From an uncultured Eubacteriales bacterium (GTDB lineage: Bacteria; Bacillota; Clostridia; Oscillospirales; CAG-272), in assembly GCA_934393265.1 (NCBI GenBank), contig CAKRQL010000017.1, positions 1-56,931 of the forward strand: 56,931 bases of DNA. The letters are read 5' to 3'. The notes beneath the pieces were generated by a model. The model was not told the origin of the DNA. It was given only the letters and a program-made list of their open reading frames with translations, and did not search any database. Below, one piece after another: positions 17,288 to 24,468 of the stretch; the first letter of the stretch is position 1; every line of letters starts with the position of its first letter. A program made the position numbers and the translations under genes.

Positions 17288-19219
17288 TTATTCCGCGGGG
17301 GTGGTGCTGTTCTCCGTTGCCGCGGTATACCGGCGCGCCTGCGTTGTGAAGAGCTTATAATACTCTCCGCGCTTCGCCATAAGCTCTGAGTGTGTGCCGA
17401 GCTCGGTAAGCTCTCCGAGGTTTATGACGGCTATTTTTGTAGCCGTCACCGCGCTCGAAAGTCTGTGTGAGACGAACACGGATATTTTATCCCTTGAGAG
17501 CTCGTAGAAACGGTTATATACCTCCTGCTCCGCCATTGCGTCAAGGGCGGAGGTTGGCTCGTCCAGAATTATTATATCAGCCTCACGGTAAAACGCGCGG
17601 GCGAGCGACAGCTTCTGCCACTGTCCGCCCGAGAGCTCAATGCCGTCGTCCTCAAACATGCGGGTAAGCGGGGTTTCGTAGCCGTCCGGGAGCCTCTCAA
17701 TAAAGCCGTCAGCGTTTCCGCTGTGCGCGGCAGTGGCTATATTCTCCTCCGTCGGCTCGCGGTAAACGTCGCCGAAGCGGATATTCTCGGATACGGTATC
17801 GGCATATTTTCCGAAGTCCTGAAAGACTATTCCGTAGAGGCGATAGAGTGCGCTGACATCGTACTCCTTTATATCGTGCCCGTCAAGGAGCACCTCCCCC
17901 TCTGTGGGGTCATAGAGCCTTGTCATGAGCTTTATAAGCGTGGTTTTTCCCGCGCCGTTGAGACCTACGAGGACAAGAGACTCTCCGGATGAAACGGTAA
18001 GCGAAAAGTTATGTATGACATCCCGCTCCGTGCCCGGATAGCGGAAGCTCACGGCTCTGAACTCTATCGTATGCCTTGCGCCGTATTCCGGCAGGAGGGG
18101 CGGGGTGACTGACGAGGTCACGGTCTGCTTTTCATGCAGGAAATCAAGCATGTTGTTTATAAACAGGGTCCCCTCGTAGATAGTCGCCGTTGCGGTTACG
18201 ATAGTCGACACGTAGCTCGTTATGGAGTTCAGGGCTCCGGTATAGAGCGAATAGTCGCCTATCTGCCCGCTCCCGCCTACCACCGAATATGCGACATAGG
18301 CGAAAAGCGCACAGCTCGCTATCATATAAACAAGGCTGACTATCACCTGTGTGAAGCCCTCGCGGAGGATAAGTCCCTTCAGCCCCCTGTAATAGCGGGC
18401 AAAGGCGCCGTTGTACTTGTCTATAACGGTATCGCCGAGGTCAAGAAGCTTTATCTCCTTGACATTATCCTTGTTGACCATGATGTCGGAATAATAGTTC
18501 ATCTGCCGGCGCTCCTTTGAGTGCTTGCGCAGATATTTGAAGTTGCGGTTGCGGTAGTAGTAATTGACGAGCGCGCCGGGAATTGACGCCGCGACGATAA
18601 TAAGCGGAGCCCACGGCGAGAGCGTCGCAAGAACGGCGATAAAGCCTATGACGCTTATTGTCGAGCTTATCACGCTGAAGGTCGCGGACATTATGCGTAT
18701 CGGGCGCAATGACGCCTCGCGGTTTGCGTTTTCGAGTTTCTCGTAAAACCCGGGGCTGTCGAACGAGGCGAGGTCAACGCACTTCGCCTTCGTTATGATT
18801 TTCAGGCGGATATGATTTACGACGACCTCGCCGGCGATGGCGGTCACCATATTGTTTATCCGTCCCATTACGCGGTTTACAAAGAGATAGATGAACTGGA
18901 CTATAAGGAGAAAGAGTATCGGCTGAACGACCGACCAGAAGCCGACGTATTCCCCGGTGCCGATAAGCCCGTTTATCGCATTCAGAAGGTCCTTTGCGAT
19001 ATAGGCGCCGACTATCGGGAGTACGCCGCTCAGGGCGGATAGAATAATCATTGCTATGAGTATTCCGGGAGAAGCCTCCCATACGAGGGAGATAATATAG
19101 AATAGCCTTTTTGTAAACCCGGCGACGCGGCGGGCGAGGTACCCGGGGATCTCGGAGAGTCTCTTCGGCTTTTCAAGCCCGTCGTCCGGGACGGCGAGCG
19201 GCGGCTTATTCTGTGCCAT
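17288..19219 (-). CDS. ABC exporter, fused membrane and ATPase domains
   Basis: A 643-residue half-transporter. Residues 40-350 form the six-helix exporter membrane domain. The ATPase half has Walker A GLNGAGKTTLIKL, Q-loop IVFQDFGKYA, signature LSGGQWQKLSLARAF, Walker B DIIILDEPTSALD and the switch His in VFVSHRLSSA. It would work as a homodimer, as no partner half-transporter is encoded. Its ATG overlaps the stop of the upstream XRE regulator gene (TAATG), so the two are translationally coupled and share the promoter at 20053-20081. The exported substrate, perhaps a toxic compound or peptide, cannot be told from sequence; there is no C39 peptidase domain. Confidence 0.9.
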   Translation of the reverse strand: MAQNKPPLAVPDDGLEKPKRLSEIPGYLARRVAGFTKRLFYIISLVWEASPGILIAMIILSALSGVLPIVGAYIAKDLLNAINGLIGTGEYVGFWSVVQPILFLLIVQFIYLFVNRVMGRINNMVTAIAGEVVVNHIRLKIITKAKCVDLASFDSPGFYEKLENANREASLRPIRIMSATFSVISSTISVIGFIAVLATLSPWAPLIIVAASIPGALVNYYYRNRNFKYLRKHSKERRQMNYYSDIMVNKDNVKEIKLLDLGDTVIDKYNGAFARYYRGLKGLILREGFTQVIVSLVYMIASCALFAYVAYSVVGGSGQIGDYSLYTGALNSITSYVSTIVTATATIYEGTLFINNMLDFLHEKQTVTSSVTPPLLPEYGARHTIEFRAVSFRYPGTERDVIHNFSLTVSSGESLVLVGLNGAGKTTLIKLMTRLYDPTEGEVLLDGHDIKEYDVSALYRLYGIVFQDFGKYADTVSENIRFGDVYREPTEENIATAAHSGNADGFIERLPDGYETPLTRMFEDDGIELSGGQWQKLSLARAFYREADIIILDEPTSALDAMAEQEVYNRFYELSRDKISVFVSHRLSSAVTATKIAVINLGELTELGTHSELMAKRGEYYKLFTTQARRYTAATENSTTPAE

Positions 19220-19917
19220 TATACGCCCTCCTCTCCGGAGGCTCCGTCTGCCTTTTCATGCGGCGCACTGACGGTCCTTTTGTTTTTCGGCGTCTCACGC
19301 TGCGCGGCATGAAGAACCGCGCCGACGCGGAGCCCCGACCAGAGAAATATTATTATCTGCGCGGGTACGCCGAGGATAAAGACGAGCCATATCTCCGGAA
19401 TAAATCTGAATAGCGAAAGAAATATCGAGGCAAGAAGCGACCACACGAGCACGGTGATTATCACGTAATTTGCGCGCGGGCGCCCCCATATCGAATTGAA
19501 CACGAGAAGGACTATCGAGGAGACCGGCACGGCATAGACAAAGAGCAGCCATGTCGGGAACGAGCCGCCGAGCGAACGGATATTCAGAATGACGAAAAGG
19601 AGCGTCGCGACAAGCCACGCGACCGACGCGGAGAGCATGGTTATAATGCGGCGGTTGCGCTTTGTTATTCTCGAGACGGTTTTCTTTTTAATTTCGGTCT
19701 CGGTGTGATCCTCCGTAAGGAAGTAATCGACCGTAACGCCAAAGTAATCAGCCATCTGTCTCAGCACAAAGACATCGGGAATGGAGTCTCCTCTCTCCCA
19801 TTTTGAAACCGCCTTGTCCGAATAATTCAGCATTTCGGCGAGCTGTAATTGTGTCATCCCGTGCTGTGTACGCAGGTCGGAAAGATTTTTTGCAAATATT
19901 CTGCGAAGCTCTTCCAT
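19219..19917 (-). CDS. XRE-family regulator with C-terminal membrane segments
   Basis: A 232-residue protein. Residues 5-62 are a Cro/C1-type helix-turn-helix (MTQLQLAEMLNYSDKAVSKW). After a basic linker (KKKTVSRITKRNRR) come four hydrophobic segments (about residues 90-200), so it sits in the membrane with its DNA-binding domain in the cytosol. Such membrane-tailed XRE regulators often control an adjacent transporter, here the coupled ABC exporter. The promoter region contains three inverted repeats built from TCTACCG/CGGTAGA, two of them downstream of the -10 box, fitting autorepression (inference). Confidence 0.87.
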   Translation of the reverse strand: MEELRRIFAKNLSDLRTQHGMTQLQLAEMLNYSDKAVSKWERGDSIPDVFVLRQMADYFGVTVDYFLTEDHTETEIKKKTVSRITKRNRRIITMLSASVAWLVATLLFVILNIRSLGGSFPTWLLFVYAVPVSSIVLLVFNSIWGRPRANYVIITVLVWSLLASIFLSLFRFIPEIWLVFILGVPAQIIIFLWSGLRVGAVLHAAQRETPKNKRTVSAPHEKADGASGEEGV

Positions 19918-19985
19918 GTAAACTTTTGTTTCCTTTTTATGCGTATTTTGCGGTGGAGGTTTTTCGGAGATACGGTAAAAGCTTG

Positions 19986-20165
19986 TCTACCGACGGTAGA
20001 TTTTGTCGTTTTGCGCCGGTAGAATTATCTACTGTCTCTCCGCTTATGCAAAATTATAGCACATATCTGTGAAAAAATCAATATAATAACGCCGATTTTC
20101 GGATTTCTACCCGTGGGAGAGTCACTCCACCGTAATTCTACCGACAGATTTCTTACGGTAGAATT
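19986..20165. promoter_or_regulatory. Three TCTACCG/CGGTAGA inverted repeats (candidate operators of the XRE regulator)
   Basis: TCTACCG-A-CGGTAGA at 19986-20000; GTAGA-ATTA-TCTAC at 20019-20032; and AATTCTACCG (20134-20143) with its perfect complement at 20156-20165. Two lie in the transcribed leader of the regulator-exporter operon and one upstream of the promoter, between it and the divergent promoter at 20206. Confidence 0.65.
20053..20081 (-). promoter_or_regulatory. Sigma-A promoter of the XRE-ABC exporter operon
   Basis: Minus strand TTGATT (20076-20081), 17-bp spacer, TATAAT (20053-20058). Transcription would start near 20046, giving a leader of about 130 nt that contains two of the operator palindromes. 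Confidence 0.78.
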
Positions 20166-20205
20166 GCACCCGTCAATGAGTATACCCGAAAATATACGGT
20201 GTAGG

Positions 20206-20234
20206 GTGACTTTGTTTTGATTTTTGGGTATAAT
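20206..20234 (+). promoter_or_regulatory. Promoter of the SGNH hydrolase gene and its leader
   Basis: GTGACT (20206-20211), a 17-bp spacer and TATAAT (20229-20234). The -35 box is weak. It implies a leader of about 270 nt. Confidence 0.55.
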
Positions 20235-20240
20235 GTGAGC

Positions 20241-20511
20241 AAAGAGAGCGGCATGCGAAGCGGCGACGGAAAATATGCTTGTTTTCTTCAGTCGTATCGT
20301 GCAATGCAAAGTACGTCGCAAATATTTCTGCGATGTTATGCCGGGGTGGACAGTACATTCGGTCACGCCTTCCGATATACGGAAAGCCGCGAAGCCTCCG
20401 AACGCCCGGAGGCGAGGGCGAGCAGCGGAGCGGTGCCGACAGGAGCACGGACGATGCGTTTGCTTTTTGCAGGGAAAATGCGTCCGTCCACGCGGAAAGG
20501 AGAATTATAAA
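20241..20511 (+). ncRNA. Structured leader or small RNA upstream of the SGNH hydrolase gene
   Basis: This 270-nt untranslated stretch holds a series of hairpins: TCGCA/TGCGA (20316-20320 with 20329-20333), TTCCG/CGGAA (20370-20374 with 20380-20384), a perfect GCCTCCG/CGGAGGC (20394-20400 with 20407-20413), GTGC/GCAC (20433-20436 with 20445-20448) and GCGT/ACGC (20480-20483 with 20490-20493). No convincing coding frame with its own ribosome site is seen. I do not recognise a known riboswitch core (it lacks the T-box GGTACCGCG). It could be a cis-regulatory RNA or an independent RNA. Confidence 0.45.
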
Positions 20512-21252
20512 ATGAAGAAGCTTTATATATGGGGAGATTCAATACTCCGGGGCGTCACCTATTCCGAGGAACGCGGAGCGCACGGGCTCTGCCGCGGGTT
20601 CCGGCTCGAGCGGGTGCGGGAGCTCGGATATGAGGTACTGAATTACGCCAAAATGGGTGCCACGGTTACGCGCGGCATGGAGATAATGGACCGCACGCTC
20701 CCGGAAAATCTCGACGGGGCTACGGTGATACTGGAGTTCGGAGGGAACGACAGCGACCACAGCTGGCGCGAAATCTCCGCCGACCCGCAGGGAGAGCACG
20801 GGGCGAACACCCCCCTGCCCGTCTTTGCCGAGACCTACACTAAGATGATAGAGCGTGTCAGACTTGCGGGCGGGCGCCCGGTTCTCGCAACGCTCGTACC
20901 CGTCGACGCGGAAAAATACATGAGGTGGATCAGCCGCGCGGGCTCACGCGAGAATATTCTCTCATGGCTCGGCGACACGTCGATGCTCTCCCGCTGGCAG
21001 GAGAGCTACAATACAGCCGTCGAGCGGCTCGCCGTGCTTACGGGCACACCGATACTGGACCTTCGGCGTGATTTTCTTCTCTCCCATGAATACAAGTCCC
21101 TGATGTCCTACGACGGCATACATCCGACAGACCGCGGGCACGACCTTATAGAGGAAAAAATCTGCGAGTTGCTCCGCCGCGAGAGCGTGCCGGAGACGGT
21201 ATACGGCGATGTGTATATTGCTCTTCCCGGGGCTTTGAGGGCAGAAGGATAA
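20512..21252 (+). CDS. SGNH/GDSL-family hydrolase
   Basis: A 246-residue esterase-like hydrolase. Block I is WGDSILRG (nucleophile Ser11), the Gly/Asn oxyanion blocks are NYAKMGAT and EFGGNDSDH, and the catalytic Asp-His pair is in DGIHPTDRGHDLI near the C-terminus. No signal peptide is visible, so it is probably cytosolic; family members deacetylate or de-esterify sugars, lipids or cell-wall parts, and the substrate cannot be assigned. The ATG at 20512 follows AAAGGAG; the longer frame through the leader is rejected. Confidence 0.88.
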   Translation: MKKLYIWGDSILRGVTYSEERGAHGLCRGFRLERVRELGYEVLNYAKMGATVTRGMEIMDRTLPENLDGATVILEFGGNDSDHSWREISADPQGEHGANTPLPVFAETYTKMIERVRLAGGRPVLATLVPVDAEKYMRWISRAGSRENILSWLGDTSMLSRWQESYNTAVERLAVLTGTPILDLRRDFLLSHEYKSLMSYDGIHPTDRGHDLIEEKICELLRRESVPETVYGDVYIALPGALRAEG

Positions 21253-21462
21253 GCAGAAAACATTAATAATACCGGCGGCTTCTGTACTTAACATGTATTG
21301 TGAGCCGCCGGTATTTTTATTTGTCGTTCTTATTTTTAATACTGATTTTTGCGTCTTTTCTCTGTTTCTCGTAATAACTTATTATCGCAGCTTTTTGTTT
21401 TTTGGCAGCCGTCTTGTCTTTCGCCTTTACATATTTCCCTTTTTTATGATTTGCGAAAAACA

Positions 21463-22221
21463 TTATTGTTCCTCCTTAAATTCAATTTCACTTTCAAAAT
21501 CAAAACTATTCGCATAGTCATTAAGCAAATCAATCAATTTCCCGCTCGGAGTGTATCTCTTCTGAACAAGATAGCTGTTCCTGATTTCTCGTAAGGGGAA
21601 GGCTTTGATTTTTTTGCTTTCCAGCTCATATCCTATCAGATAATTTCTTTGGTCTGTCACAAAGCCATAAACAGTGTTGAACGGGAATATACTTTTCGTT
21701 TTTTCAAATTGTCTGAAATGATAAATCTGCCCCGTCTGACATCCTATAAAAAACGAGTTAAATTCTTCCGCAAAGGCTATTGTTTCTCGTTTATACATTG
21801 GAAACCTCGCATACTCGTTCAGCATACCACGAATCACCACTGACAACTCAGATCTCGTCAATACAGTTTCAACATCATTTATTTCGTCAAAAACGCCTGC
21901 GTTGTTTTTTGACGGTCTTAACCAAATCTCAGTATCAAGTTTGTTTAATTCCTGATCTGAAAAATATACTCTGTCAATAATTTCGTTTACACATTCATAA
22001 ATTTTTTCAGCATCAGAGCGTTGATTTTCCTCGGTCAAAATATAGTGTATCTCATCTCTTCTGTATTTTCTGATTTCAAGTAACGAAGGTATCAATCTGT
22101 TCAACAAAGCGTTAAGATTTGATTCATTGTTATCTTTTACAAATCCAAACGCCTGTGCATCATTGTATAGCACCATATATACAAAGTAAGACACTCTTAT
22201 CTTAATTTTATCGGCAATCAT
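21463..22221 (-). CDS. WYL1-like regulator (ribbon-helix-helix plus WYL domain)
   Basis: A 252-residue protein. Residues 5-50 (IRVSYFVYMVLYNDAQAFGF, then a helix NLNALLNRLIPSL) look like a ribbon-helix-helix DNA-binding domain; a helical middle follows; residues 165-225 (FPFNTVYGFVTDQRNYLIGY and KKIKAFPLREIRNSYL) resemble a WYL ligand-sensing domain. This order is the one of the WYL1 accessory protein linked to Cas13d in Ruminococcus, but no cas gene or CRISPR array is in the window. The gene is clearly more AT-rich than its neighbours, which suggests transfer. It is divergent from a toxin-like pair and likely controls it. The call rests on pattern reading only. Confidence 0.6.
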   Translation of the reverse strand: MIADKIKIRVSYFVYMVLYNDAQAFGFVKDNNESNLNALLNRLIPSLLEIRKYRRDEIHYILTEENQRSDAEKIYECVNEIIDRVYFSDQELNKLDTEIWLRPSKNNAGVFDEINDVETVLTRSELSVVIRGMLNEYARFPMYKRETIAFAEEFNSFFIGCQTGQIYHFRQFEKTKSIFPFNTVYGFVTDQRNYLIGYELESKKIKAFPLREIRNSYLVQKRYTPSGKLIDLLNDYANSFDFESEIEFKEEQ

Positions 22222-22241
22222 TTAATCTCCTCCCAGTTGTA

Positions 22242-22310
22242 GTATACAATATGTCTACCCTAAAATCAAGCATTTTTGCAATCATATACACTTTTTGTCT
22301 ACCAAAAATC
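22242..22310. promoter_or_regulatory. Promoter of the WYL1-like gene with two direct GTCTACC repeats
   Basis: Minus strand TTGATT (22265-22270), 17-bp spacer, TATACT (22242-22247). The motif GTCTACC followed by an AAAATC occurs at 22254-22268, inside the spacer, and again at 22297-22310, 43 bp or about four helical turns apart. This suggests direct-repeat operator sites, possibly for the WYL1-like protein itself. Confidence 0.6.
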
Positions 22311-22325
22311 CCATAATGCGTATGA

Positions 22326-22354
22326 TTTACGCGGCTTTTTACTTCTGTTACAAT
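22326..22354 (+). promoter_or_regulatory. Promoter of the toxin-like gene pair
   Basis: TTTACG (22326-22331), 17-bp spacer, TACAAT (22349-22354); the leader to the ATG at 22402 would be about 40 nt. Confidence 0.6.
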
Positions 22355-22401
22355 ATAAATGCAACCGAAAAAAGTTGACTAATACAGAAAGGAGTGCTAT
22401 A

Positions 22402-22755
22402 ATGAGTTTACTATCTTGGCTCTTAAAGCCTACACGAAAAATGGCTGAACCGCACACACCACGAGTACGCATAGGAAAATACACCATAACATCACACGCT
22501 CAAAACAGAATTGCAGACCGTACGCGCGGGTTAAAGAAGATTGACATGTTGGAAAACCTGTTCGGTATAACCTCAAAAAATTCAAAGCCATATACCCACA
22601 GTGACGGAAGTCTGCAATACGACCGAGTAAACAGGATTAATCGTACAGTGACATTTATCACAAATGAGCAAAACCGCGTGAAGTCAATAAGGAGATTTCA
22701 CAGTGACAAAAGAGGGCGAGGCGGAGCGTACAGACATTTTGAAAAGGAGAAATAG
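22402..22755 (+). CDS. Small basic protein, candidate RNase toxin (DUF4258/colicin-like fold)
   Basis: A 117-residue, strongly basic protein. The core (residues 27-100) has YTITSHAQNRIADR, a helix KKIDMLENLFG, and a final beta segment RTVTFITNEQNRVKSIRRF. The His...Arg...Arg pattern followed by beta strands with a terminal Arg/His is the layout of DUF4258 and related small RNase toxins (BECR fold), but no exact family is recognised. The start at 22402 follows AGAAAGGAG. It is separated by 7 bp from a small acidic protein gene, the typical toxin-antidote arrangement. AT-rich like the rest of the island. Confidence 0.5.
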   Translation: MSLLSWLLKPTRKMAEPHTPRVRIGKYTITSHAQNRIADRTRGLKKIDMLENLFGITSKNSKPYTHSDGSLQYDRVNRINRTVTFITNEQNRVKSIRRFHSDKRGRGGAYRHFEKEK

Positions 22756-22762
22756 GAAAACA

Positions 22763-23092
22763 ATGTTTTTTAAGAATAGTAACAGCCCAGAGCTGAAATT
22801 CAAAGTCACAGATGACAGCGTAAGTTTTATAAAGAGTTATGTCATACCCGAAATGAAGCTATCGGCACCGATAGATGAGACCGTGCTCAACAGAATAATC
22901 GGGCTCGCCGACGATTGGGAAGCTGATATGATAGATACCGGCAGTGACAATTACAGTGATAAAACATTTTCATACCCGGAAAGAGACAGAAATATTGCCG
23001 CCGACAGATTTGTTTCCGAAATCAGCGGCTACTGGTCAAAGCACGGCAATGTGGATTTTGATGATCTCAATAGCAGACTCGGATTGAAATAA
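22763..23092 (+). CDS. Small acidic protein, candidate immunity or antitoxin partner
   Basis: A 109-residue acidic protein with many Asp and Glu residues (for example LADDWEADMIDTGSDNYSD) and mainly helical character. I do not recognise a family. It starts 7 bp after the stop of the basic toxin-like protein, with a GGAG/AGGA site inside the end of that gene, so the two are co-translated. The pairing of a basic and an acidic small protein supports an antidote role; a role as an unrelated helper remains possible. Confidence 0.5.
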   Translation: MFFKNSNSPELKFKVTDDSVSFIKSYVIPEMKLSAPIDETVLNRIIGLADDWEADMIDTGSDNYSDKTFSYPERDRNIAADRFVSEISGYWSKHGNVDFDDLNSRLGLK

Positions 23093-23105
23093 TGCGTTGT
23101 GGCGC

Positions 23106-23146
23106 AAAAAAGAGTGCCGGTGGTATGCCGCGGCACTCTTTTTTTT
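23106..23146 (+). terminator. Intrinsic terminator of the toxin-like pair
   Basis: AAAAAGAGTGCCG pairs perfectly with CGGCACTCTTTTT around a short loop and runs into eight T residues. The A-run on the left side makes it usable in both directions, so it could also stop the GH88 operon coming from the right. Confidence 0.88.
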
Positions 23147-23236
23147 ATGTTGTTTATATGTGGACTTTTTATACGGGGTGCCGGAATAACACGGCAATGG
23201 GGTTATTCCGGCGCGGACGGCAAGAAAACCGGGAAA

Positions 23237-24415
23237 TTACCAGTAAAGCTCCCAGTCGGGGTTCAGCATACGGTGGAGAGCCTCCATATAGAAGTAGTCA
23301 CCCCATATATTCAGGTTATCCATATCGCCGCGGGGACGGTTATAGGTTGCGTGGAGGAGAAGCCCGTTCGACTCCGGGTCGTCCTTTGTAAGGCAGGTAT
23401 CTATAAGGGCATTCATTATGCGCTTTGACGCATTTATATAGATCTGCTTATTCGGGTCGGTGTCCGGGAGGTGCTTTATTCCCTCAAGCATACCGCAGAG
23501 AGCTATCGAATCCGCGGAGGAGTCGCGCGGCTCCTCGGTTCCGCTCGTATAAATCATATCCCAGTACGCTATATAATCAGCGGGGAGGTGATTTAAGAAG
23601 AAGTTTGTCGTTGCCTCGAAGGTCTGAAGTGCCTTCGGGTCCTTTTTATAGATGTAGGTAAGCATGGGTCCGTAAATACCCCACGCCTGTCCCCTCGCCC
23701 AGAAGGAGTCATCCGACTTTCCCTGATGGGTCGCGCCGCGGAGCGGAAGTCCGGTTTCCGGGTTGAAGTAGTAGGTATGGAATGTGCTGGCGTCCGGGCG
23801 GCAGCAGACCTCCACAGTGGTCCTGAAGTGGTTATAGCCCATCTCGGCGTACTTCGGGTCTCCGGTAACCTCGGTTGCCCAGTAAAGGAGCGGAATATTC
23901 AGGAGGCAGTCAACGATAAGGCGGTAGCTGTTCGGGTCGTCTACATTTCCCCACGCCTGAATGAACTTTCCCTTTTCATGATAGCGGGATATGAGATTAT
24001 CGGCAGCGAGGACCGCCGCGCGCTTCGCATCCTCGTCGCCTGTCAGCTTATATGCCGCGACGCAGGAGGGGATGAAAACAAAGCCCATATCGTGGTGGTT
24101 TACGCCTATCTTATTCTCTATTCTGTGGAGGTAGCCGGGGATCTGCCCCATAGCAACTTTCTTGTACTTCTCGTCTCCGGTCATCTGATAGGCATGCCAG
24201 AGTATACCTGTCCAGAAGCCGCAGTTCCAGCCGCCGTCATTCTCGACAGGTGTATACACCTTTCCGGAATGGGACGGGAACTTCGTCGTGAAGGTCGGGA
24301 GGGCGAAGTCTATCTTCTTCAGAGCCTCACCGAGGGCGTACTCCAGCTTCTCGCGCGGGAGGTCGAAATCGCCGTATTTCTTCGGGTCGTCAATCTTCGG
24401 TATTGCGGGTATCAT
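23237..24415 (-). CDS. GH88 unsaturated glucuronyl hydrolase, copy 2 of the tandem
   Basis: A 392-residue cytosolic enzyme of the GH88 (alpha/alpha)6 barrel family, which removes the 4,5-unsaturated uronic acid left by polysaccharide lyases from oligosaccharides. The two catalytic Asp residues correspond to Asp109 (VNHHDMGF) and Asp169 (LIVDCLLNIPLLYW), 60 residues apart as in characterised members. The ARGQAWGIYG motif and the C-terminal LNIWGDYFYMEALHRMLNPD are kept. The start at 24415 follows AAGGAGAA; a 41-residue upstream extension overlapping the other copy is rejected. It lies 53 bp after its paralogue and is probably on the same transcript. Confidence 0.92.
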   Translation of the reverse strand: MIPAIPKIDDPKKYGDFDLPREKLEYALGEALKKIDFALPTFTTKFPSHSGKVYTPVENDGGWNCGFWTGILWHAYQMTGDEKYKKVAMGQIPGYLHRIENKIGVNHHDMGFVFIPSCVAAYKLTGDEDAKRAAVLAADNLISRYHEKGKFIQAWGNVDDPNSYRLIVDCLLNIPLLYWATEVTGDPKYAEMGYNHFRTTVEVCCRPDASTFHTYYFNPETGLPLRGATHQGKSDDSFWARGQAWGIYGPMLTYIYKKDPKALQTFEATTNFFLNHLPADYIAYWDMIYTSGTEEPRDSSADSIALCGMLEGIKHLPDTDPNKQIYINASKRIMNALIDTCLTKDDPESNGLLLHATYNRPRGDMDNLNIWGDYFYMEALHRMLNPDWELYW

Positions 24416-24468
24416 ATAAATTCTCCTTATGTATCCCTTTGATTTTGTGATTTTAACGAACGCAAAAA

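Noticed and set aside
20241..20511. T-box or cobalamin riboswitch before the SGNH hydrolase gene
   Set aside because: The T-box GGTACCGCG core and the cobalamin GCCACTG box are both absent, and a hydrolase is not a usual target of either.
21463..23092. Possible type VI-D CRISPR locus because of the WYL1-like protein
   Set aside because: No Cas13, no other cas gene and no direct-repeat array with spacers was found anywhere in the window.
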